Shown piece by piece: positions 37,392 to 46,173 of a stretch of DNA of 64,000 bases. How positions within the stretch are numbered: the stretch's first letter is position 1; each line of letters opens with the position of its first letter. This DNA comes from Rhodobacteraceae bacterium (ex Bugula neritina AB1) (GTDB lineage Bacteria > Pseudomonadota > Alphaproteobacteria > Rhodobacterales > Rhodobacteraceae). The translations under genes and the position numbers were made by a program. The notes below the pieces were generated by a model, which searched no databases, was not told the DNA's origin, and saw only the letters and a program-made list of their open reading frames with translations. The stretch lies in contig MDLF01000018.1 in the NCBI GenBank assembly GCA_001730095.1, forward strand, positions 57,612 through 121,611, read 5' to 3'.

Positions 37392-38486
37392 ATGGCTAAA
37401 ATAACACTCTCAAAACTGCGCCACAGCTATCTTTCGACGCCAAAATCCGACTCGGACTATGCGCTGCAGGAAATCGATCTGGATTGGAACGATGGCGGCG
37501 CTTATGCGCTGCTCGGCCCCTCGGGCTGCGGCAAATCCACCCTCTTGAACATCATATCCGGCCTGCTGGTGCCGTCGGAGGGCAAGATCCTGTTTGACGG
37601 CCAGGACGTAACCGCCTTGCCCCCGGATCAGCGCAACATTGCCCAAGTGTTCCAGTTCCCGGTGATCTACGACACCATGACGGTCTACGACAATCTGGCC
37701 TTCCCGCTGCGCAATCGCGGCCGGGATGAGGCAACTGTGCGCCAGCGGGTGATGGCCATTGCCGAAATGCTCGAGGTCACAGATATGCTGGACCAAAAGG
37801 CGGCCGGCCTGTCGCCTGACAACAAGCAGAAGATCTCCATGGGCCGCGGGCTGGTGCGCGAAGACGTGAACGTGGTGATGTTCGACGAACCGCTCACTGT
37901 GATCGATCCGCATCTGAAGTGGAAACTGCGGAGCAAGCTGAAAGAGCTGCACCAGCGTGTGAAGGCGACGATGATCTACGTCACCCACGACCAGACCGAA
38001 GCGCTCACCTTCGCTGAACAGGTGGTGGTGATGCAGCTGGGCGAGGTGGTGCAGATCGGCACGCCCGTCGAACTGTTCGAACGCCCCGCCCATACCTTCG
38101 TTGGTCATTTCATCGGCTCGCCGGGCATGAACATTTTACCTTGCACGCTGCAGCACGGCGCCGCTGTTTTTGCTGGCCAAGCCATTCCGCTAGAAGGCCC
38201 CATCCAGGGTGAGGCTGGAGGCCAAAGCGAAATCGGCATCCGTCCGGAATTTGTCTCCTTGGCGGATCACGGCGTGCCCGCCACAGTCACCAAGGTCTCA
38301 GATGTTGGCCGCCATACGGTTGTCCAATGCGAGGCCGGCGGCTGCCGTATCAACGCCGTCACCGAAGGCGGCACCCCGGCAAAAGGCAGTTCCGTGCATC
38401 TGGCCTTCCGCCAGGACATGACTCGGCTTTATGTGGATAGCTGGATTGCCACCGCCCCCGCTGCAGACAAACAAGGAGCGGCCTGA
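37392..38486 (+). CDS. glpT: Glycerol ABC transporter ATP-binding protein GlpT
   Basis: 364 residues. Walker A LLGPSGCGKSTLLN and Walker B VVMFDEPLTVIDPH are standard, and YVTHDQTEALTF supplies the switch His. The ABC signature is altered: GLSPDNKQKISMGRG in place of LSGGQ, typical of GlpT, whose partner GlpS has the canonical LSGGQ, implying one catalytic and one degenerate ATP site. The start at 37392 lies 7 nt after the glpS stop; its stop overlaps the next ATG (38486). Confidence 0.92.
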   Translation: MAKITLSKLRHSYLSTPKSDSDYALQEIDLDWNDGGAYALLGPSGCGKSTLLNIISGLLVPSEGKILFDGQDVTALPPDQRNIAQVFQFPVIYDTMTVYDNLAFPLRNRGRDEATVRQRVMAIAEMLEVTDMLDQKAAGLSPDNKQKISMGRGLVREDVNVVMFDEPLTVIDPHLKWKLRSKLKELHQRVKATMIYVTHDQTEALTFAEQVVVMQLGEVVQIGTPVELFERPAHTFVGHFIGSPGMNILPCTLQHGAAVFAGQAIPLEGPIQGEAGGQSEIGIRPEFVSLADHGVPATVTKVSDVGRHTVVQCEAGGCRINAVTEGGTPAKGSSVHLAFRQDMTRLYVDSWIATAPAADKQGAA

Positions 38487-39349
38487 TGAAAACCGAAAAC
38501 CAGAAAGCCTGGTTCTTTGTGCTTCCAGTGCTGCTGCTGGTCGCCTTCAACGCGCTTATTCCGATGATGACGGTGGTCAATTATTCGGTGCAGGAGACCT
38601 TTGGCGACAACGTGTTCTTCTGGCAGGGGCTGGACTGGTTCCAGCAAATCTTGCGGTCTGACCGCTTCCATGCAGCGCTTGGCCGCCAGTTCCTTTTCAC
38701 TTTCCTGATCCTGATCATCGAGGTGCCCCTGGGCATTGCCATTGCGCTGTCGATGCCGCGCAGCGGTTTCTGGGTGCCGGTGTGCCTGGTGCTGATGGCA
38801 TTGCCGATGCTGATCCCGTGGAACGTGGTGGGCGCGATGTGGAACATCTTTACCCTGCCCGACATCGGCCTCTTGGGCTATTTTCTGAACCACGTTCTGG
38901 GCATCAATTATGACATGACCCAGGACCCCATTGCGGCCTGGGTCACCATTGTCACCATGGACGTCTGGCACTGGACTTCGCTGGTGGTACTGCTGGCCTA
39001 TGCGGGGCTGGTCTCGATCCCCGACGCCTATTACCAGGCGGCCAAGATCGATGGTGCTTCCAACTGGGCGGTGTTCCGCTTCATCCAGCTGCCCAAGATG
39101 AAGACGGTGCTGACCATCGCCATCCTGCTGCGCTTTATGGACAGTTTCAACATCTACACCGAGCCCTTCGTGCTCACCGGTGGCGGCCCCGGCAACTCCA
39201 CCACGCTGTTGTCAATTGACCTGGTGAAAATCGCACTTGGCCAATTCGACCTTGGCCCCGCTGCCGCCATGTCGCTCATCTATTTCGCAATCACCCTGTT
39301 GGTCAGCTGGCTGTTCTACACGCTGATGACCAAAGACGACCTGAACTAA
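38486..39349 (+). CDS. glpP: Glycerol ABC transporter permease GlpP
   Basis: 287 residues and six predicted membrane helices (first: AWFFVLPVLLLVAFNALIPM). The ATPase-coupling EAA loop is PDAYYQAAKIDGASNWAVFRFIQLP in position and pattern (residues about 180-205; key Ala/Gly of the EAA---G motif). It forms the channel with GlpQ. The ATG overlaps the last base of the glpT stop; glpQ follows after 13 nt with GGGAGG. Confidence 0.92.
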   Translation: MKTENQKAWFFVLPVLLLVAFNALIPMMTVVNYSVQETFGDNVFFWQGLDWFQQILRSDRFHAALGRQFLFTFLILIIEVPLGIAIALSMPRSGFWVPVCLVLMALPMLIPWNVVGAMWNIFTLPDIGLLGYFLNHVLGINYDMTQDPIAAWVTIVTMDVWHWTSLVVLLAYAGLVSIPDAYYQAAKIDGASNWAVFRFIQLPKMKTVLTIAILLRFMDSFNIYTEPFVLTGGGPGNSTTLLSIDLVKIALGQFDLGPAAAMSLIYFAITLLVSWLFYTLMTKDDLN

Positions 39350-39362
39350 GGGAGGGATCAAG

Positions 39363-40160
39363 ATGCAGAAGCGGTCCATCGTCCCCATCGTCTATATCCT
39401 GTTCCTGATGCTGCCGATCTACTGGCTGGTGGCCATGAGCTTCAAGACGACCAATGAAATCCTGTCGGGCTTCTCGCTGTTCCCGCAGAGCTTCACACTG
39501 GAGAATTACACCACCATCTTCACCGATCCCAGCTGGTACTGGGGCTATATCAACTCGATCCTCTATGTGACGATCAACACGGTGATCTCGGTGGCGGTGG
39601 CGCTGCCGGCGGCTTATGCCTTTAGCCGCTACCGGTTTCTCGGCGACAAACAGTTGTTCTTCTGGCTGTTGACCAACCGGATGGCCCCGGCTGCGGTGTT
39701 TGCGCTGCCGTTCTTCCAGCTCTACTCGGCAGTGGAGCTGTTCGATACCCATCTCGCCGTCGCCCTGGCGCATTGCCTGTTCAACATTCCGCTGGCGGTC
39801 TGGATTCTCGAAGGTTTCATGGGCGGCGTGCCCAAGGAGCTGGACGAAACCGCCTTTGTCGACGGCTATTCTTTCCCGCGCTTCTTTGCGACGATCTTTG
39901 TGCCGTCGATCAAGGCAGGCGTGGGCGTGGCGGCGTTCTTTTGCTTCATGTTCTCCTGGGTGGAGCTCTTGCTGGCCAAGACCCTGACCGCTGTCGCTGC
40001 CAAGCCGATTGCCGCCACCATGACTAAAACCGCGTCTTCCGCGGGCTATGAACTTGGACTCTTGGCAGCCGCAGGCACTCTGACCATCATTCCAGGCGCC
40101 ATCGTGATCTGGTTTGTCCGCAATTACATCGCGAAAGGTTTCGCGATGGGGAGGGTTTAA
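39363..40160 (+). CDS. glpQ: Glycerol ABC transporter permease GlpQ
   Basis: 265 residues and six predicted membrane helices, beginning PIVYILFLMLPIYWLVAMSF. The EAA loop reads PKELDETAFVDGYSFPRFF. It pairs with GlpP as the transmembrane channel for glycerol. GGGAGGGATCAAG precedes the ATG. The stop is followed without gap by glpU. Confidence 0.92.
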   Translation: MQKRSIVPIVYILFLMLPIYWLVAMSFKTTNEILSGFSLFPQSFTLENYTTIFTDPSWYWGYINSILYVTINTVISVAVALPAAYAFSRYRFLGDKQLFFWLLTNRMAPAAVFALPFFQLYSAVELFDTHLAVALAHCLFNIPLAVWILEGFMGGVPKELDETAFVDGYSFPRFFATIFVPSIKAGVGVAAFFCFMFSWVELLLAKTLTAVAAKPIAATMTKTASSAGYELGLLAAAGTLTIIPGAIVIWFVRNYIAKGFAMGRV

Positions 40161-40439
40161 ATGCTTTCATGGATGGCCTGGACCTGGCCCACTGCCCTGG
40201 TGTTCATCGGTATTTTCAGCGCTATCGGTGTACTGATCATCGCCGAAATCCGCCAGCCCGGCGGCGCGGTCCGCAAGGGCGTGCTTGGCCTCACCACCAC
40301 CCGCGGCGACCGGCTGTTCATCAGCCTCCTGGGTACGTCCTACATCTTCCTGGCCTGGCTGGGCCTGGTGGGGATGCCGCTCTGGTGGCCGCTTGGCCTG
40401 TCGATTGCCTGGGGCATCTTCTGCTTCTGGAAAGTCTGA
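40161..40439 (+). CDS. glpU: Small membrane protein of the glycerol transporter (DUF2160)
   Basis: 92 residues with three hydrophobic segments (AWTWPTALVFIGIFSAIGVL; FISLLGTSYIFLAWLGLVG; WWPLGLSIAWGIFCF). DUF2160 proteins are found almost only in glpSTPQUV operons; their job is not established, and they may stabilise the permease. It starts right at the glpQ stop with GGGGAGG upstream. Last gene of the operon; a hairpin follows at 40523-40553. Confidence 0.88.
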   Translation: MLSWMAWTWPTALVFIGIFSAIGVLIIAEIRQPGGAVRKGVLGLTTTRGDRLFISLLGTSYIFLAWLGLVGMPLWWPLGLSIAWGIFCFWKV

Positions 40440-40522
40440 CTGTCCTTCGGGTCAAGGGGGCCAGCGGCCCCGCCGCAGGCGGCTTGCCCTTGACGCGATA
40501 CCCCCAAAACAAAATCCGAACA

Positions 40523-40553
40523 GGCCTTGAAGGCAATTCTGCCCTTCAAGGCC
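40523..40553 (+). terminator. Hairpin after the glycerol transporter operon
   Basis: GGCCTTGAAGG and CCTTCAAGGCC form a perfect 11-bp stem with a 9-nt loop about 85 bp after glpU. No T-run follows. Besides this hairpin, the 300-bp gap to the next gene shows only a GC-rich imperfect repeat near 40458-40490. Confidence 0.65.
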
Positions 40554-40738
40554 ATCTCAGCAAAAATTCAAACACCCACCCGAAGCGCCACAATCAAGAT
40601 GACAAATCACTCCGCAACCTGCTGCAAGGACTCGCGCGGTAGCGCACATTTTGACAACAAAACCCCAGCCGCCACGCATCATCTAAAAAAATAGTTTTCA
40701 CGGAAGCCTGCTTCCCCTAGCATGACTGGAACAATCCT

Positions 40739-41155
40739 ATGAGCCGGACAGCCAAGGCGATGCGCAAGAAACAGGACAATTCCCTTCTGACAGAAGTCGA
40801 ACTGGAATTCATGACCGTTGTCTGGGACATGGGCGGTGGCACCGTGCGCGATATCCTGGCGCAGCTGAACAAGGCGCAGGAACGTGCCTACACCTCAGTG
40901 GCCACGGTTCTCAAGATCATGGAACAAAAGGGCTTTCTCAGCAGTGAGCGCAGGGATCGCTCTCTGGTGTACCGTCCCGCCGTTCCCAAGGCAGAGTATC
41001 AGAAAACATCTCTGAAAAACCTTTCGAGCAAGCTTTTCAACGGCGCGCCCGCCGCCTTGGTGGCGCGGCTGGTCGATGATGAGGATGTGACCGACGAGAT
41101 GCTCGAGGAGATGCGGGCGCTCTTGGAGGAAAGGCTGGGGGACAATGCCAACTGA
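40739..41155 (+). CDS. BlaI/MecI/CopY family transcriptional repressor
   Basis: 138 residues. Winged-helix BlaI features: LLTEVELEFMTVVWDMG, TVRDILAQLN, YTSVATVLKIMEQKGFL, then a C-terminal dimerisation helix rich in acidic residues. BlaI-type repressors bind DNA as dimers and are inactivated by cleavage through a partner membrane metalloprotease, encoded here by the overlapping gene at 41145. No beta-lactamase or penicillin-binding gene is adjacent; the regulated gene could be the operon itself or the EF-hand protein downstream (inference). Confidence 0.9.
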   Translation: MSRTAKAMRKKQDNSLLTEVELEFMTVVWDMGGGTVRDILAQLNKAQERAYTSVATVLKIMEQKGFLSSERRDRSLVYRPAVPKAEYQKTSLKNLSSKLFNGAPAALVARLVDDEDVTDEMLEEMRALLEERLGDNAN

Positions 41156-42287
41156 TGTTCTGCTGAATGCCTATATTGATCTGAATATCCTGCTGCTGGC
41201 AGGTGCCGCGCTTTGGATCGGCGCGCGCAGGCTGCTGGGACGCAGCAAACTGGGCCGCGCTTACCAGCCGCAGCTGCGGCTGCTCAATGGAATGACGGTT
41301 CTTCTGGCCGCCAGCCCGGTGCTGATCCATGCTTTCACCCATTTCGTCATCCCCCATCCGCCGAATTTTTCCGACATGCTGGTCTCGCAGTATCTGCAAG
41401 GCCATGTGAATATGAGCGCGGGTGAATTCGAAGCCCTGCTTGGCCTGCGCGAGGACGCCGTGCGCGGCCTGACCACGCTGCAGCCGCTTTGGGCACAGAC
41501 CTTTGCGGCCGCTTTTGCAACAGGCGGTGCAGTCTGCCTGGCTCATGTGGCTGTTTCGGTGTTCCGCCTGCGCCAAAATCTTGCATCTGCCTTTCTCTGG
41601 AAACGCATCGGGTCGGTGCAGTTGATGGTCTCAGATACGGTCCGGGTGGCCTATTCCACCCGCGGGCTAAGCCACCGATATGTCGTACTGCCAGCTGCCC
41701 TGCTGAATGATCCCCGCGACTTGCGCCTGACCATTGCCCATGAGCTGCAGCATTTCCGTCAGCGCGATATCGAATGCGAATTCCTGCTGGAGATGCTGCG
41801 ACCGCTGTTGTTCTGGAACCCCGCCTTCTACCTGTGGCGGCGCGAAGTGCGGCTGTTGCGCGAGTTCGCCTGCGACCAGGCGCTGATGGCACGGCCGGAT
41901 TTTGATGTCCGCGCCTATTGCGAATGCCTGATCCGTGCCTGCGCCCATGCCGCCCGCAGCCCCGCGATGTTCACCCGCCGCAGCCCGGCAGTGGCGCTGG
42001 TCGACCGCCGTGAAACCCGCCGCGGGGCCTCTTTGCAGCGGCGCATCCTTGCTGTGACAGCTGCGCAACCCCAAGGCCCGAATTCGCTTGGCTGGGGAGT
42101 CGTCTCGCTTGCAATGGCCGGGGTGGTGCTGGCGACAGCGATGCTGCTGCAACGGCCCAGTGACTGGAGCCATGACCGCATCATGCTGTCGACAATCGTG
42201 AACTTGGAACGCATGGCCAGCCGCAACACCGCACCCGAATTGGCGATCAGCGCTGTGAACGGCGGCTTTGCAGTCCCCTCGCAGTAA
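41145..42287 (+). CDS. M56 family (BlaR1/MecR1-like) membrane metallopeptidase
   Basis: 380 residues with about four membrane helices. Zinc site TIAHELQHFRQRDIECEF (HExxH form: HELQH), with the third ligand likely in LLREFACDQAL. There is no C-terminal penicillin-binding sensor domain, unlike BlaR1, so the signal it detects is not a beta-lactam by sequence. It presumably cleaves the BlaI-like repressor encoded just upstream, whose stop it overlaps by 11 nt. A final helix (GVVSLAMAGVVLATAMLL) precedes a short tail. Confidence 0.88.
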   Translation: MPTDVLLNAYIDLNILLLAGAALWIGARRLLGRSKLGRAYQPQLRLLNGMTVLLAASPVLIHAFTHFVIPHPPNFSDMLVSQYLQGHVNMSAGEFEALLGLREDAVRGLTTLQPLWAQTFAAAFATGGAVCLAHVAVSVFRLRQNLASAFLWKRIGSVQLMVSDTVRVAYSTRGLSHRYVVLPAALLNDPRDLRLTIAHELQHFRQRDIECEFLLEMLRPLLFWNPAFYLWRREVRLLREFACDQALMARPDFDVRAYCECLIRACAHAARSPAMFTRRSPAVALVDRRETRRGASLQRRILAVTAAQPQGPNSLGWGVVSLAMAGVVLATAMLLQRPSDWSHDRIMLSTIVNLERMASRNTAPELAISAVNGGFAVPSQ

Positions 42288-42696
42288 GCCTCAGACCACC
42301 AGCAACCGGCCACCGGCCGACTTGACACGTCGGCAGTCAAACTGGCCTGCGCACCCAAGGTCTGCTCCGACCTTGGAACCTTCCCCATTCGCCTTCGACT
42401 CACCTGGCCCCTGACCTTTGGTGTTTCCGGTCGCCTCCTGTGTGACAGCATCCGCTCTCAGAAAACCCACAAGCACAGGCAAAACTCCGCAAAGCTGGCC
42501 CCGCAGCATGAGCGGAGAAAGGACCAGCAGAGTGTCACAGCGGCAATGTGCCGGGCAAACCAGACTGTGCCGGCAACCGTGTGCCTGAACCGGCCTTGCA
42601 GTCGCAGGATCATGGCAGTCGGCACCAGCCCGGTCCAACACTGGGGCACGGCACGCATAACACTGCGGCCGCAGGAAGACCCGAACCAAAAATGGA
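42288..42696. other. Non-coding gap with two hairpins
   Basis: About 410 bp with no supported gene. GCCGAC/GTCGGC pairs at 42316-42334, and CCAAGGTC/GACCTTGG at 42355-42376 (6-nt loop); the latter is the better terminator for the M56 gene. The rest should contain the promoter of the EF-hand gene. Confidence 0.45.
42355..42376 (+). terminator. Candidate terminator of the BlaI/M56 operon
   Basis: Perfect 8-bp stem CCAAGGTC/GACCTTGG with a 6-nt loop, about 70 bp after the M56 stop; no T-run follows. Confidence 0.4.
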
Positions 42697-42954
42697 GTGT
42701 CTCACATGAAACAGCTCGCATTCTCCGCCGCAGCACTTGCTGCCCTGATCGCATCTCCGCTGGCGGCGATGGAACCCATCACCCAAGCCGATACTGACGG
42801 CAACGGCACCTATTCGCTGGCAGAGCTGCAGGCGGCGTTTCCCGATCTGACAGAAGAAACCTTTGCAACCATCGACGTCAATGCCGACGGCGAGGCGGAT
42901 CTGGCTGAGGTGACGGCAGCGGAGGAAGCTGGCCTGTTGCCCACGGCCGGCTGA
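42697..42954 (+). CDS. Small exported EF-hand calcium-binding protein
   Basis: 85 residues. An N-terminal signal peptide (MKQLAFSAAALAALIASPLA) is followed by two EF-hand loops, DTDGNGTYSLAE and DVNADGEADLAE, each with Asp/Asn at the calcium-coordinating positions and a 12-residue spacing. Probably a periplasmic calcium sensor or buffer; no enzyme domain. It follows the BlaI/M56 pair by 410 bp and may be transcribed on its own. Confidence 0.85.
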   Translation: MSHMKQLAFSAAALAALIASPLAAMEPITQADTDGNGTYSLAELQAAFPDLTEETFATIDVNADGEADLAEVTAAEEAGLLPTAG

Positions 42955-43069
42955 TCCCGCGGCAAGGCGGCGCCCCCCGAAAAATCAGCCGCCTTGCCAC
43001 ATTTGGCCCTCTCAGATTTTAGCGCTGCAAAGCCCCGCAGCGCAGGGCTTTTGATTGTGTCAACTTACC

Positions 43070-43294
43070 TTAGCTGCCGTCGGCCTGCCGTTTCAGCCTC
43101 TCGATATGGCGGGCGAAAACATACGTCGCAGGCATGCCCAGCAACAGCCCCCAGGCCACCGATTCATAAGGGCTCAGCACCCGCCAGCCGATCCAGCTGG
43201 CAATCAGCGAGGCGAAGAAGATATTGACCGCCGCAGCCCCCGCCCCGAACGGGTAGAGCGCGGCCAGCAATCGCCAGGAGGGCTGCAGTGTCAT
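43070..43294 (-). CDS. Small two-helix membrane protein at the end of the nor operon (NorF-like position)
   Basis: 74 residues with two membrane helices (AALYPFGAGAAAVNIFFASLIAS and ESVAWGLLLGMPATYVFA). Small membrane proteins of this size (NorF, often next to NorE) occur in nor operons and help maturation or activity of nitric-oxide reductase. I cannot confirm homology, so no symbol is given. Its ATG overlaps the stop of the 57-residue gene upstream (ATGA), so it belongs to the norCBQD transcript. Confidence 0.7.
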   Translation of the reverse strand: MTLQPSWRLLAALYPFGAGAAAVNIFFASLIASWIGWRVLSPYESVAWGLLLGMPATYVFARHIERLKRQADGS

Positions 43295-43464
43295 CTCCGG
43301 CTCACCAAGTATTGGACAAACCCCAAGCTGACGACCAGCGCGATGGAGCCGACCAGGAACCAGAATTCCGCCGTTTCGGTCTGCGGCTGCGGGATCGGGC
43401 GCTCAAATGCGGCGGCAAAGGCGCTGGAAGGCGCCAGCAGGGCCAGAGAAAGACTGCGTTTCAT
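43291..43464 (-). CDS. 57-residue membrane peptide gene between norD and the last nor gene
   Basis: Too short to be listed by most gene callers. Translation begins MKRSLSLALLAPSSAFAAA, an apparent signal-like start, then a polar PIPQPQTETAEF and a membrane helix (FWFLVGSIALVVSLGFVQYLV) ending in SRR. It begins 6 nt after the norD stop and its TGA overlaps the next ATG. The tight spacing on both sides supports translation. Function unknown; by location it may belong with NorE/NorF-like accessory proteins of the nitric-oxide reductase. Confidence 0.7.
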   Translation of the reverse strand: MKRSLSLALLAPSSAFAAAFERPIPQPQTETAEFWFLVGSIALVVSLGFVQYLVSRR

Positions 43465-43470
43465 CTCAGT

Positions 43471-45348
43471 TCAGTGCTCCATGGTCAGGGATTGATAGAT
43501 TTCCGGCAGAGCGCGCGGCAACCGGGCCGGGTCGGGCAGCAAAGTAAACCCCGCGCGCCCGAAGATCCGGGCAAACCAGTCCTGCCCGTCGGCGTCGATC
43601 ACCACGCCATGCACCGACTGGCCCAGGGCGCGGGCCTCGCGCACCGCCATGCGACTGTCTTCGATGCCATGCACGCCTTCATAGTGGTCAAGATCGTTGG
43701 GTTTGCCATCAGTCAGCACCAAGAGCAGGCGCCGTTCAGAGCCCTCGTCGGCCAGCCGGGCAGAGGCATGGCGGATGGCGGCGCCCAGTCTGGTGTAGTG
43801 GCCAGGCTTAAAGCCGCCGATGCGGGCGGTGACCACCTCGGACATCGGGTCTTCAAACCCTTTGGCGCGGGTCAGAAAAACGCGGTCGCGACGCAGGGAG
43901 GAAAAGCCCCAGATGCCCAGGCGGTCGCCCGCGGTGGCAATGCCGCCGGCCAGGGCCGCCAGGGATTCGCGGGCGGTTTCGATCACCGGGCGGTCGCCGA
44001 CCGTGGCCTCGGTCGAGCGGGAACAGTCCATCAGCACAGCCACGCTCAGGTCGCGGGCCATCGGGCGGCTGGCCTGCCAGACCCGGTCGCTGCCCTGCTG
44101 GCCGCAGGCTAGATCGACATGAGATTTCACCACCGCTTCCAGATCCAACTCGTCACCATCCAGCTGCCGCGGCAGCATCACCCGGCGCGGGTGCAGCGGC
44201 GCAAACTGGCGGCGCACCCGGGAAACCAGCCGCGGGTCGGGCTGGAAGCTGTCCGCGGGCTTACCTTCGGCCTCCAGCACGCAGGTATGGGCCGGCATGT
44301 GCTGGCCCAGCCGGTGGTTCCATTCGGGGTAAGTGAACTGCCCAGCCAGCCGTTCATGCTCGGCGTCCTGCGGCGACAAGTCCAGCGAGATCCGCAGCTT
44401 TGAGACCGCGCGCTTCATATGTTGCGAAAGGGTGAGGTTATCCTGATCCTCTGCCGCTTTCTGGGCATTTTCGTTGTCGTCGTCATCCACCATCCGGTTG
44501 ATGTTCAGGCTTTCAGCCCAGGACAGGATGGATTCAAACCGGTGGACGATGAAGCTGTCCTTGCGCCTGGTTTGGTCCTGGTCCTGCCGCTTGGCTGTTT
44601 TGCGGGTGGAAACGGCAATGCCGGGGGTTTTCATCTCTTCCGCCTCAGGCGCTGCCCCCCTGCCCGCCTGCGGAACTGCCAAGCGCAGCCAGAACGGCAC
44701 CGGCTGATAGGTCCGGTATCCGAGCGGCGCGGTGCAGGTGCAGGGTTCGGCAATCCGGCAGTCAGAACCGATCTGATCCAGCACCATCCGTTCAATCCGC
44801 GCCTCAAACCGCGGCAGGCCGCTGCGCTTGCGGGTCTCGGCCATATGGGCGCAGAACGCCCCATAGGCAGACCGCAGACCCGGACAGGCGGCAAACACCC
44901 GATCGGCTGCGCGGGCATTGGCCGCGATCTCCAGCTGGTCGGCCTGATAGCGGTCCTCATTGCGTTTCGGCAATTCGATCATGGCGGCCATCGCGGCCAG
45001 CCACAGATAGGCCTTGCGGTTCAGCGCCCGGCTGGGGAAGGCAGATATTTCCGGCGGCAGACGCAGGCGTTCGCCGTCGAAACCGGCCACATACACCATT
45101 TCCCGCGGGGTGCCGATGCGGCGCAGTCGGTTCGGGCGGTGGTCCGACAGCACCGCAGGCGCCACCTGGATTTCCACGCCCCCGGCCCCGCCCAGCGCCC
45201 GGAACAGCGCGGCCACGCTGGCGCGCATGTCCTCAAACCGGACAGTGTGTACGGCCCCATCCCCGGCAGCGCCGATCCGTGTGGCCATGCCGTGCCACAG
45301 GTTGCCAACCGTTTCCTCGGGTTCCAGAAGGTCGAGAGCGTGGATCAT
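43471..45348 (-). CDS. norD: Nitric-oxide reductase activation protein NorD
   Basis: About 625 residues. The C-terminal third is a von Willebrand A domain with a MIDAS site (VLMDCSRSTEA; LLVLTDGKPND). The middle holds an acidic low-complexity segment (DDDDNENAQKAAEDQDN). NorD works with the AAA+ ATPase NorQ as a MoxR/VWA-type chaperone pair that activates the NorCB complex, probably by iron insertion. The frame extends to 45375, overlapping norQ; the ATG at 45348 starts 5 nt after the norQ stop and is preferred. Fourth gene of the nor operon. Confidence 0.9.
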   Translation of the reverse strand: MIHALDLLEPEETVGNLWHGMATRIGAAGDGAVHTVRFEDMRASVAALFRALGGAGGVEIQVAPAVLSDHRPNRLRRIGTPREMVYVAGFDGERLRLPPEISAFPSRALNRKAYLWLAAMAAMIELPKRNEDRYQADQLEIAANARAADRVFAACPGLRSAYGAFCAHMAETRKRSGLPRFEARIERMVLDQIGSDCRIAEPCTCTAPLGYRTYQPVPFWLRLAVPQAGRGAAPEAEEMKTPGIAVSTRKTAKRQDQDQTRRKDSFIVHRFESILSWAESLNINRMVDDDDNENAQKAAEDQDNLTLSQHMKRAVSKLRISLDLSPQDAEHERLAGQFTYPEWNHRLGQHMPAHTCVLEAEGKPADSFQPDPRLVSRVRRQFAPLHPRRVMLPRQLDGDELDLEAVVKSHVDLACGQQGSDRVWQASRPMARDLSVAVLMDCSRSTEATVGDRPVIETARESLAALAGGIATAGDRLGIWGFSSLRRDRVFLTRAKGFEDPMSEVVTARIGGFKPGHYTRLGAAIRHASARLADEGSERRLLLVLTDGKPNDLDHYEGVHGIEDSRMAVREARALGQSVHGVVIDADGQDWFARIFGRAGFTLLPDPARLPRALPEIYQSLTMEH

Positions 45349-45352
45349 CGCA

Positions 45353-46147
45353 TCACCCGTAAACGCTGGCTGCAAGGTCGCGCAGCGCTTGGCTCACATC
45401 GGCTTCGTCGCTGAGAGGCTCGATGATGGCGGCCTCTACCGCGCGCTCCACGCTCATGCCTTTGGCAATCAGCGTGGCGGCATAGATCAAGAGGCGGGTG
45501 GAAACCCCCTCCTCCAGGTCCATGCCCGACAGCTTGCGGATATGACCTGCCAGCCGCACCAGTGCCGCAGAGCGATCTGCGTCCAGCCCGCTTTCAGCCG
45601 CAACCACTGCGGTTTCGGCGGAGGCCTCAGGGAAGTCAAAGCCGATCGACAGGAACCGCTGCCGGGTCGAAGGTTTCAGCTTCTTCAGGATGTTCTGGTA
45701 GCCAGGGTTGTAGCTGGCGACCAGCATAAAGGGTTTGGGGGCTGACAGGTCTTCGCCCGTGCGGTCGATGACCAGGCGGCGGCGGTCGTCGGTCAAGGGG
45801 TGCAGCACCACGGCCACGTCCTTGCGGGCTTCGACCACCTCATCAAGGTAGCAGATGCCACCTTCGCGCACCGCGCGGGTCAGCGGGCCGTCAACCCAAA
45901 CGGTTTCGCCCCCCTTTAGCAGGTAGCGCCCAATCAGATCGGCAGCGGACAGGTCGTCATGGCAGGCGACAGTGTGGAGGGGCAGCCCAAGCCGGGCTGC
46001 CATATGTTCCACGAACCGTGTCTTGCCGCAGCCGGTGGGCCCCTTCAGAAGAAGGGGCAGACCGTTGGCTTGGGCCATTTCGAAGACGGTGCATTCATCG
46101 CCTGCGGGACGGTAGAATGGCACGGACGGCGTGTTTATCGCATTCAT
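45353..46147 (-). CDS. norQ: MoxR-type AAA+ ATPase NorQ
   Basis: 264 residues. Walker A KGPTGCGKTRFVEHM, Walker B GICYLDEVVEARKD and a sensor region MLVASYNPGYQNILKKL, typical of NorQ/CbbQ/MoxR ATPases. It hydrolyses ATP to remodel or load NorB together with NorD. The start lies in a 20-bp tandem duplication (46134-46173): an upstream ATG with the natural spacing from GGGAGA opens a 7-codon frame whose TGA overlaps this ATG. norQ translation may therefore depend on re-initiation. Confidence 0.92.
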   Translation of the reverse strand: MNAINTPSVPFYRPAGDECTVFEMAQANGLPLLLKGPTGCGKTRFVEHMAARLGLPLHTVACHDDLSAADLIGRYLLKGGETVWVDGPLTRAVREGGICYLDEVVEARKDVAVVLHPLTDDRRRLVIDRTGEDLSAPKPFMLVASYNPGYQNILKKLKPSTRQRFLSIGFDFPEASAETAVVAAESGLDADRSAALVRLAGHIRKLSGMDLEEGVSTRLLIYAATLIAKGMSVERAVEAAIIEPLSDEADVSQALRDLAASVYG

Positions 46148-46173
46148 GGCTTATTTATCGCATTCATGGCTTA
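46134..46173. repeat. 20-bp tandem duplication at the norQ start
   Basis: The 20-bp unit (46134-46153) is repeated exactly at 46154-46173. Each unit carries, on the minus strand, an ATG and the next codons of norQ; the outer copy includes the norB stop. The upstream ATG (46167-46165) reads MNAINKP then TGA. Confidence 0.95.
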
